Assembly: GCA_963971285.1 (NCBI GenBank)
Contig: OZ020246.1
Location: forward strand, 22,504,455 to 22,568,454
Reading direction: 5' to 3'
DNA: 64,000 nt
DNA from: Astropecten irregularis
Lineage: Eukaryota > Echinodermata > Asteroidea > Paxillosida > Astropectinidae
A model generated the notes under the pieces. It had not been told where the DNA came from. It ran no database searches and saw nothing but the letters and a program-made list of their open reading frames with translations. The position numbers were made by a program, and so were the translations under genes. Below are positions 55,254-64,000 of the stretch, piece after piece; the stretch's first letter is position 1; the number at the start of each line of letters is the position of its first letter.

Positions 55254-55378
55254 GAACAAAGATAATTGACAATTTGGGACACCGCCAACATAGGCCTGGA
55301 TAGTTCAGGTGGTAGAGCGCCGGTACAATATTCTGGAGGTCGCAGGTTCGATTCCACACCAGTCAATTTTCTTTGTTC
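55254..55378 (+). mobile_element. tRNA-derived element, family B, with inverted ends
   Basis: The left end GAACAAAGATAATTGAC and the right end GTCAATTTTCTTTGTTC match as inverted repeats at 16 of 17 positions. The core has GGATAGTTCAGGTGGTAGAG and CGCAGGTTCGATTCCACACC. There is no A-tail. Confidence 0.78.
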
Positions 55379-55409
55379 ACCTTTTAATGATTTATAAATT
55401 CATGACCAA

Positions 55410-55617
55410 GGGCCAATTTCATTGAGGCACTATGCACACAAATTTGCTGAGCAGAAAGGTGCTACAAAAATTCCATGTACATTTCATGCCAAGCGAAATA
55501 CAATTTAGTACACGACACAAGCAAAGCAAATCAAGAGGAATTTTGACACGCAATCCAGTGCAAGACTTTGTTGCTAAGCAGATTTTTGTTGCTTAGCAAC
55601 TCTATGAAACTGGCCCC
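55410..55617. mobile_element. GGGCCAATTTCA MITE, 208 bp
   Basis: The left end GGGCCAATTTCATTGAGGCA and the right end CAACTCTATGAAACTGGCCCC are inverted. It has the body of the family at 49656, with more decay. It sits 30 bp from the preceding tRNA-like element. Confidence 0.7.
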
Positions 55618-58600
55618 AGTTGCTAAGTTACGGCTAGCATATATTATAAATCAATGGCCATGATATACTTTGCCAGTGTCGGCACAGAATAATCAAATCC
55701 ATCTTTGTAAATCATCCATCTTTGCTGCAGCAACTTGCACAAAATAAGCCATAAACTGCTTCGGTACAATACACTGAAATTCCTGATACAACATTTTGAC
55801 TGAATAATTAGATACATGGGAAGAAACATGTGCAAGTGAAGGGTTATACATGTACATGTAAGCATTGTGGTTAGTGTGAAAAGGTTAAAAATTAAGGTGC
55901 AATTTAGTACTGTACCTGTTACATGATTAGCAAACATGAATATTGTGCTACCAATGAATAAAACCTTTATATAGATAGATTGCTTTATATGACAGCATGA
56001 TCTTTCTTTGTACAGTATGACTGTGTTTTAGGTACAACTTTGCATAGTTTTGTGTATTAACTTGTAAACTTGGTACAAGTGAATTTCAAGATTGGTAAGT
56101 GAACGTGGTGAATAACTCGCATTGTGCTGATAATTAGGGTGTGTGACGCGACTGTAATGCACAGAAGAAATAATACATCAAACTTCTCTATTGCAAACCA
56201 TATATTAAATCCCCATACATAAACCCTATCCATCTGGTCAGTACTGCATGATATGAGAACCTTCCCGAATCTCCCAAAAATCCATCACTGTGCAGTGACC
56301 CCAACGGCACACACTTTGGACATATGAACATGGACCAAGTTGGGTGTTGGTTCATCCAGCCCCAGTTGTCATGACCCTTATGCCCTTGGTCCTTTAAAAT
56401 GGGCATTTTGCCGGAAAGATTTAGGATGGTTAGGGTCCACTGTGATAAAGGCTGCAAGCGGGATTTGTTTTATTTACAACGGCCAGTGAAGGGATATAAT
56501 TGCAATTCAAAAGAGCAAAGATCCTTATTATCAAAGAGCCGCATTTTATCCCACAGCACCTGGGCTTGGCTCTAAGGATTCATCTTGAATCCACTAGAAT
56601 CCTACACAGCAGTTCTTATTACAAGCAAATCCTTTGGACGTATGGCATAACTAGGCTATCACCTCCCACATTAAGTCACAAGGCTTTCCCTACAGTTCTT
56701 TGAAATTCTGCAATACTAGCATGACTAGAGAAAATGATAAAGATTCGGCAGATTTTGCAGGGTTAATTAATTAGTCAATTGCTTTTAATGCAAAGTACAT
56801 GATGTATTTTTACTCATTCAATGGTGACTCGATCTACTCTCCTATCCACCCGATAGACCATAATACTCTGATTTGTTTTCAAGTAGGCACTAAGGTTAGA
56901 ATCTGCAAGATGAATTGCGGTTTCCACCTCAGGATGTCCATCAATCAAGACTCAAATAAACTAACCCTCTGCCACCATCAACAACTCAAATCACATGCAA
57001 TCCATCATCAGCTGTCTCCATAGCAACCATGAGCTAAAAAACCCCAAAATCCCTGGTTTGAAAGCTTGAAATTTCCGGTTTTAGTGTTTTCATTCATTTT
57101 ATGTTTTGATGCCCCCGAGTCTTTGAGTAGACTTTGAATTTCATTTCAGTATATATCTATAATGGCATATATGTACTGTGATGTTAAGAGTAATAAGAAA
57201 ACATGCAGTGTGACATAGGAAGGCCATAATTCCCATAGGCCTTGGAAAGTTTCCATAAATATCAATGTAGACCATATAAACCCACAATAAGGCAGTGCAA
57301 TGTACACCTTACATACTGAATTTGAAAAGTGATGGTAATTGTGCAGATTAAAATGATGGCCTCTGAAAACCTGCTTTTATTCCCACTGTCATTGCAACCT
57401 CCCAGACAATATGGCTAAGATTCTTTTCTTGTAATTTGCCAAGATCTGACACTGGGCAGTCAGTACAGGGAAAACAGCACCCAGGGCAAGCGCTCCAATC
57501 TACTCTAATTCTACATTTTGATGCCAACGAAAACAAAAATCAGATGATTTGAAAATGAAATCTTTCTTTCTTTGGTCATTGGATTAGATTCCCAACCATT
57601 TTAACAGTACAGGTATCTTTTTCTTTCCTTGCGGCATTTTTTGCACCCCCTAAAAAGTACCGTCTGGGGCATGTGACCCCCTTGCACCCCCACAGATGAT
57701 GCGCTACTGCGGGCAGTGTCAAGGATGTGTGGAAACAATTTGAAAACTTTGGCCAAGTTGCACCAACAAACCCCATAAAAGATCACAGTGTCACATTGGC
57801 CCTACTGTATGTCCAAAGTGCCATTAGTTCATCAAAATCAAACACTAAAACCACAAATGAATTTGGGCAGATTTAGGGTGGATGGGGATTTCATATTTCA
57901 AAATATGATAAATGGATTGTATTTTTGGCAGTTATTCTGACACAACAATAATTTTAATGTTTGTGTTGCTGTGCAAACCTTTTCATATCTTTTGAATCAT
58001 TTTTCTTTAGTATGCAATATCTCATTCAAAATTTTACCGTTTTAATATGAGCAAATCAATCATTACAACACTTGTTCACAATAAAGAAAGAAAAAGACAA
58101 GTGTCAGGAAAAGAGACAGGCACCATCTGCCAAGGAAAGAGTTTTGGAATTTTGAAGATCCATGGTGTGTGATATTCAGTGATCTATTCCATCTCAGAAA
58201 CATTTTTCTTGGTCAAGTAATTCGGTATGCATGCTCCAATGTTGTCTCTGAAAATATGTGAAGTTATGTTTGATATATCTCCTCTGGGATTGGTATTTGC
58301 ATCATGGCAACAACTGAGCCTCTAGGCCGAGATCATGGTTTTTTTTTTTTAAGATGAGAGGGATGGGGTAGGGGGAAGGGGGTCAAATTTAAAAGCACAA
58401 AGAGGTCAGCAGGCCGAAAGGCAGGGTGGTAATTGTAGAAACAAGGTAGTATAGGAGGAGCATTTTGGAAAGAGTGGGAAGATGAGGCGGGGGTAGAGGA
58501 CACAGCATGAACACTGTGCAGGGAGGAGGAGAAACTTACACCCACGTTTTCAGTTCCAGCAATGTCCAATTCACTCATTTTATTTTTTTTTTTTCTCGAA

Positions 58601-58899
58601 TTCTCCCAAATGATGATGTTTCCCGAATGCACTGAACTTCTCTTTAACATTAGCACCATAAGACACAAATTCATTGTACCCAGTACGTTGCACATGTGTA
58701 ACCTCTTTGATTGTAAAAGTCATGTCCATGGGTTCAGTATCAGAGGATAACATTAAAAAATATCTACTGATTTCTGAAAACAAAATAAAAAGCAAAACAA
58801 ACTAAAACAGGGCATCTTCCAAATGCTAAGTTATTAGCAAGATGCAGTTGAAACTAGAGAGCTAACTCATGATTCTACCGTTTCTGCTTTTTTACTGAA

Positions 58900-59170
58900 A
58901 AGTCACGGGCTTTTAAGGGACGGGAGGCATACAAAGAAAAGGTCAAAAACTTCAAAATGAAAAAGCACAGGCTGAGGATGAAAAAAAGTGGAAGGTATAA
59001 AAACTAAGGAGAGCTTGTGGCAGGGGGAAAAATGTAAGAAAAGCAGGTCGGGCATAAAAGAAGAAGGAGCCCCCAAAAAGGGGAGGGGCCGAAGGAGAGG
59101 AGTGGAGGTAACCAGGAAGAGGCGGAGCAACACAGGAGGGAAAGAGGAGGAGGACGCCCACCATAAATAC
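58900..59170. repeat. Purine-rich tract
   Basis: The plus strand is mostly A and G (AAGGAGAGGAGTGGAGGTAA and similar) over about 270 bp. Open frames on both strands here are caused by the composition. Nothing else is seen. Confidence 0.6.
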
Positions 59171-60708
59171 CATCCGGTGACAACGCGTTGGCAAAACGAA
59201 CGTTGGCAGTCCTGCACCCAAAGCCAGCTAGTCTCGACACATTACCTACACGGGAATTGACAACGTTTAGTATCATCAGTGATGGAGAAAAAGGTGGGCA
59301 AATGCAAATGGGAATTCAAAAAAAAAAAATTAAAAAGAACAAAAAGGAATAAAAGAAAAGAGAACCAAGGAACTAGTCGCTCGAGGCAACATGCCGCTGG
59401 GTTGTCTGCGTATTATATGGTACAAGACTGTGGCTGGGCTATTTTGAAATTTCGTTTCCTGTGCTCGTAGGCTTCCTTCTCCTCTGGCCCTGCTGGGAAT
59501 TTATTTTTGCTGTGTTTAATTGTGTGCGTGTTTACATTCTAGGCAATGTGAGTTTTGGTGAGTAGCGGCATTCAACGGCACCACAGTGTTACTTGCCTGA
59601 GTATGGTGACAAAAAAGACCCTTCGGGAAAGAACATAAAAATGGAAGAAAACAATAGTGAGAAAAAAAACAAGATATCAGTTGTCATTATTATGTGAAGT
59701 GTTTGTTCAAATGTAATCTTCTACAGAGCTAAATCTGTGAATACAGTATAAGCAATGATCATACAATAATATTAATAGTGACAAACGTAAAAATGAAAAA
59801 ACAAACTAAAAATAGGAATGAACCATTTAGAATTAAGTAGATAGATAGATAGTAGAAAATAATATTTGTTGCATACACATATTGCTTTCATTCGCAAGCA
59901 AAATGCAAAGGTTTTTTTTCACCAAAATGCAAATTAGGTGTCGTTAGTTCTTTCTGAAAAACAAAATGAGAATAACAGTGAGATTTACAACCACAATCGG
60001 ACAATTAGCAAATTTTTCAAACCGCAACCGTTTTTTCTCCTTCACTGTCAGCAAAATGCAAATGATACAAGTGCTAAGAATGAGAAATGAAATGCTACAC
60101 AAAATTGCAACAAAAAATATCATCACATTAAAACCTAAAATCTAATTAACTCTTTATGATCAGAAGATCATTAGAATGTTTTTCACTTTTTTCTTTTAGT
60201 CAATAGCTCACGGGGGGAATGATACTCTATTGGAACGACTCATCGATACAACAATAAAATAAAACAACTTATTTGACATGCTTCAACTTACTCAATACCA
60301 TTTCCAACTAAATGACTACAACTAAAATCTTATATGAAGAGTGTTTTTCATTTAAAAGATTCTCAGATTTTTTTTCTGTTAGTAAACACCTCCAGGGAAT
60401 GGCATTACAATGGCAATGACTTCTCCCAACTCAAGAAGAAAATTTAGTTTAATTTGACTGCAGAAGACAAAACAATCAAATGACATGCTTCATGTAGTTT
60501 ACAAAATCCAACTACAGTGTTCATATGCAAGTCAAGCTGCCTGGTAAATTGTTATAAATTCAATTTTTGGTAGTTAAAATTCACTTTTCTTTTTAAATTA
60601 ATTGTGTTCACAAACTTGCTTTTGAATTAGTAAAAAGAACGTTTAAATATTTCTGACGGCTCCAAAAGTCCAGTATTTCTTGGGAATGCCGTACAAACTG
60701 CAATCATT

Positions 60709-61173
60709 TTAGTGTTCATTTAACAAAAATTGAATTAAGTCATTGAAAGTCTTAACCATGCTGAAACACACAAAGATCCAGCAGTAAGCAGCCAAATTCT
60801 GTGGGAAATTTTTAGGCTTTGTCCCAATTAAAATTTTGTTATGATAAACGGAATTCTTCTCTGTTATAAAGTTTTGTTGAATTAAACAGGGTGCTTTCAT
60901 AACACGGTGATGGTCTGAGGGATCAAAGTTTTTATGTACATGTTGTGCACTTGTAATACAAATAATTCGCATTGCTTCACATGCAACACTCCTGAGATTT
61001 GAAAATGTTTGAAGAAATAAGTTCTCTGCCTTTGGTACACTTGTCCAAAAAGAGTATAGCATCTGCAACCAAGAGTGAATCCAAGCTTTATCACAACCCC
61101 GCAAAATGTCAGCTGAATGGACACAAATGTTGTAAGATAAAATTTCTACTAGCTGACTAGACCCTTCAAACAA
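60709..61173 (-). CDS. Unidentified open stretch, possibly a coding remnant
   Basis: About 154 codons without a stop on the minus strand, with ordinary protein-like composition (for example ILRGCDKAWIHSWLQMLYSF and KNFPQNLAAYCWIFVCFSMV). In another frame just upstream, AIDLAIALEARFRQGQTLG is also open and could be a frameshifted start. No family is recognised. It could be a decayed mobile-element gene or chance in AT-rich DNA. Confidence 0.25.
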   Translation of the reverse strand: MFEGSSQLVEILSYNICVHSADILRGCDKAWIHSWLQMLYSFWTSVPKAENLFLQTFSNLRSVACEAMRIICITSAQHVHKNFDPSDHHRVMKAPCLIQQNFITEKNSVYHNKILIGTKPKNFPQNLAAYCWIFVCFSMVKTFNDLIQFLLNEH

Positions 61174-62962
61174 GCTCTGTCAAGTCTCCTATAGATACCC
61201 AAAGTCTGGCCCTGTCTGAAACGGGCTTCCAGAGCTATGGCTAGGTCTATTGCCTTGGTGTCTCCGCGTATTTCCAATGGAGAGAAGATCTATAGACCTA
61301 CCTCTAGACAACAGATTATGTTGCAGCCTCAGTCATCTTATCAACAGGTACATATGTACATGTACATGTACCCTCCATCAAGTAGGTAGTACTACCCAGG
61401 CTACAGAATTCAACATACATGTACCCCAAATCAAGCCAGCATCCAGGTGTACCACTCCTAAACCAAGAAGTGATCACTCTCCAATCTTACAAGGACAAAG
61501 ACATCTAGTATAGCTTGTGGTTGTAGCGCACTCTACAGAATCGCAGAAACTTGGGCGGACGCTCTCCGGTGTGTTATGATATTGAGTAATATTGAGATAG
61601 AACATCTCATTCCAAGCGATAAAGCCATAGTTTGTGACAGTATCATAAACATCAGAGAAAATGTCTCCACCAAACTTGCAAAAGTAACTGTTATTCTGTA
61701 CAGTGCACTACAAGAGGCATCAGAAGAGAAGACAACGATGAGACCCACGAGGACGACACAGTACAACAAGACATCGGCTCCAATCAACAACATAATGACG
61801 CCCTCTGCTGTCCCCCATCTGAACCGATGGGTCATCTATACAGGCGGTCAACAGTATACATCCACTTGTCCCTTACTCCTAAAATCCTCTGGCCTCATCC
61901 ACACTCTTCAGTGAAGACACTACAACACTCAGCAACAACAGAATTCTTAATTACTGGTACGTGTATCTCCCCTGCACTGGGTTTCTATAGCATCTCCAGT
62001 ACAGAAGAACTTCCGTCTCAACCCGTGATGCCCGCAGCATTCTCCCGAAGACAGCCAGTGCATACAAGGTGGAACATCATGGAGTCATCCTTTTCAGAAC
62101 CAGAGAAGTCAGATGAGACTAAAACCACAGGCAGTTTGCCCCTTAACTTGTACATCCCATCTGTATTTCGACTGTGCATGGTCTTCAACTTACCACGAGA
62201 TCTGAAGACATGAAATGCATAATGGCTAAAATGATCCACATCAAATATTTGCCTTCACTATGGGCAGGCGTACTTCTGTCCTTTTAGTTTCCTGAAATGG
62301 AGAACTGCTGGAACTTCTATTCAGGCAGTTTAAAAGGCAAATAAATAACTCATCCAGAACATGGGCTAGCATACACGCAGGGAAATAAAGTCTTTTGTTT
62401 GCTGATGTTGTGCATGTCAGTGTTATTATCCATTACATTATATGCATACCGGTACATGTACAGGAATATCAGGCCGAGTGCTGTGCTTTGATTCTGAATT
62501 TTAAAATAGGGCTGAGGCTGTTTAATAAGGACAGTACACACCTGAAAACACAAAATCACAATGCTAGGCATGGATAAGAGTTCTTTTTCCTTTTTCTTTT
62601 GTGGACACATTTTAAGAACAGCATAACACAAGCATGACAAGTGTTCACAAAGTACATTGTACTTTAACTTGTCGTAGTCCAGTCTTGAGTTGTCAATCCT
62701 GCAAAGAATTGCTAGAAACATCTCACTCACTCCTCCAAGGAACAACAGACGTCATGATGAGACTTTCTCCAAATTCCCAACAGTTTCAACATGGCCTATT
62801 TCAGTCTCATGTTATGATCCAAATAACCTAATTCAATCCACACGACAATACGCTATTTAATAACAATAAAACTGCGAGTGCGTTTGTGAATTAGAGATGA
62901 ATTTTACCATGGGACACAAAGGTGCAATCAACAAGTACAGTGAAAAACTGTATTAATGTTAA

Positions 62963-63325
62963 AGGTACTCTCATACTTTGGTAAGAGACCAAAACAGAAA
63001 TGTTCACAGATTTACCTATATAACTTACAGGGTATGAAGATGGTGGTAATAGAGACATTCCGTTAAAATGTTTCTGCCTGAAATGGTGCATTTATCCAGA
63101 AATTACTAAAACAATGACCGAAAATCTTTTTGATCTTTTAAAAGATCAAAAATAAAAGAGAAAAGAATTAAGAAATACTGTAGCCGTTTTTCACTGTTTT
63201 TTTTTTCAAAAAGTGGGCACCGTATGGGACTGAAATTTTCACAGATGACTATTACTGTATCGTCCTTGATATGTTTGCCCATGAATCTGTATTTCTTTGA
63301 TAAAAACCAAAGTATGATATTACCT
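62963..63325 (+). mobile_element. TTAA-type MITE, full length (363 bp)
   Basis: TTAA (62959-62962) precedes AGGTACTCTCATACTTTGGT; the right end AAAGTATGATATTACCT precedes TTAA (63326-63329). GATCTTTTAAAAGATC is intact. Confidence 0.85.
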
Positions 63326-63829
63326 TTAAGAAAAGAGGATAAAGACACAGAAACATGAAAACAACCAGTCAGTGTACTGGGATACAGAGGGCTTTCGGAG
63401 ATCATGTTCGGCTTTTCAATAACTGCAGGAAAGAGGGGAGTCATCAGTTGAAATGGGCCAAGTCATCTTCCTGTTTTTGTGACCGGAGAGGACAAGGGAC
63501 CAGCCATCTGAGGAGGGAAGGGAATAAGGACACTTTTTCCTGGTAGTGAGAATAGATCAGAAAAATCTGAATGTAAAATGTGCGAGTGATTTATAAATGA
63601 GAACCAATGTTTGCTACAAGTTTTATCAAATGGTACAATTTTGTTTTTCATAGCCCACATATGGTGTAAATTGCTCTTAAATTGCTTGACTTTATCTTGA
63701 CGAAAGATATCTTGAATATTAAATGATTTCGGTCGGGAAATAGATAATATGCAAATTAGGCTTGCCCTTCAAAGATATCTTGATGAAAGATATCCTGACG
63801 AAAGATCAAACTAACGAGCATTTCTTTAA

Positions 63830-64000
63830 AATGCTTAAAATTAGGATGTGGCCTGATGCGTTTTGATCCTATAGACCCTGGAAGGCCTTCAATAAAGATC
63901 CTGCTAGGATTGAAACGTGCCATGCCTCCCCCCCCCCCAGCTTCAAGCATTTTATAAATTTCAGGTCATTTCAGGTCGATGAGCAGTAGTGCCGCAGTTT
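63830..64000. mobile_element. Hairpin element, third copy, running off the edge
   Basis: It has GATGTGGCCTGATGCGTTTT, the GGCCTTCAATAAAGATCCTG centre and AGCATTTTATAAATTTCAGG, as in the copy at 29884. A poly-C run replaces part of the right arm. The sequence continues past the window. Confidence 0.55.

Larger units (their letters stand above)
54733..64000. other. Upstream intron / flank of the junctophilin-like gene
   Basis: The exon starting at 54732 is in phase with a preceding exon that I cannot find to the right, so most of this is probably a long intron. It holds a family-B tRNA-like element (55254), a MITE (55410), a purine-rich tract (58900-59170), a TTAA MITE (62963), a family-A tail in reverse (63725-63775) and a hairpin element (63830-64000). 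One minus-strand open stretch (60709-61173) is listed apart. Confidence 0.5.

Noticed and set aside
58903..59276. Overlapping open frames in the purine-rich tract
   Set aside because: Both strands are open because of biased composition; there is no domain and no splice logic.
61533..61835. A 100-codon hydrophobic minus-strand frame resembling a membrane protein
   Set aside because: Both strands are open here, no signature is readable and the hydrophobicity follows from T-rich codons.

Overview
This is a stretch of animal nuclear genome. The genes are split by GT-AG introns, the coding density is low, and the non-coding DNA is packed with short repeats. The proteins (a discoidin/F5-8C domain, dynactin p24, ZIP, DAP3, SLC46-like and a junctophilin-like tail) are metazoan. 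The repeat style (many short hairpin MITEs, tRNA-derived SINE-like elements, a LINE 3' end, scattered ACATGT runs) suggests an invertebrate deuterostome. An echinoderm is my best guess, but that is an inference. All protein names come from reading translations by eye; no database was searched.

Layout, left to right. (1) 310-1363, +: the last two exons of a gene ending in an F5/8 type C domain, running in from the left. (2) 4918-11179, +: dynactin subunit 3 (DCTN3), seven exons, 193 aa; its last intron has U12-type signals. (3) 15307-16530, +: a single-exon ZIP zinc transporter (SLC39A1/3-like), 407 aa, with a His-Ser-His-Gly loop. (4) 22343-24737, -: a C18orf32/UPF0729 homologue in two exons, whose intron carries a 1,080 bp hAT-type element. 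(5) 25318-33521, +: DAP3 (mitoribosomal mS29), twelve exons, 408 aa, head-to-head with C18orf32 and about 580 bp apart, with one GC-AG intron. (6) 39823-43658, +: an MFS transporter of SLC46 type, five exons, 490 aa. (7) 52578-54732, -: the two 3' coding exons of a membrane protein with a junctophilin-like C-terminal anchor; the rest of this gene lies beyond the right edge.

These are unrelated housekeeping and membrane genes; there is no operon or gene cluster logic. The striking content is the repeat population. I see at least eight copies of a roughly 360 bp element flanked by TTAA. One copy sits inside another MITE, which directly shows the target duplication. Other families include PIF/Harbinger-like GGGCCTGTTT elements, several hairpin families that share a GGGGYCRATTTCA terminus, a CAGGCATGCAAC family with 6-bp target duplications, and tRNA-derived elements that are bounded by terminal inverted repeats instead of an A-tail. 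There is also a perfect 68-bp spacerless palindrome in an intron. I found no CRISPR array, rRNA, complete functional tRNA or viral gene.
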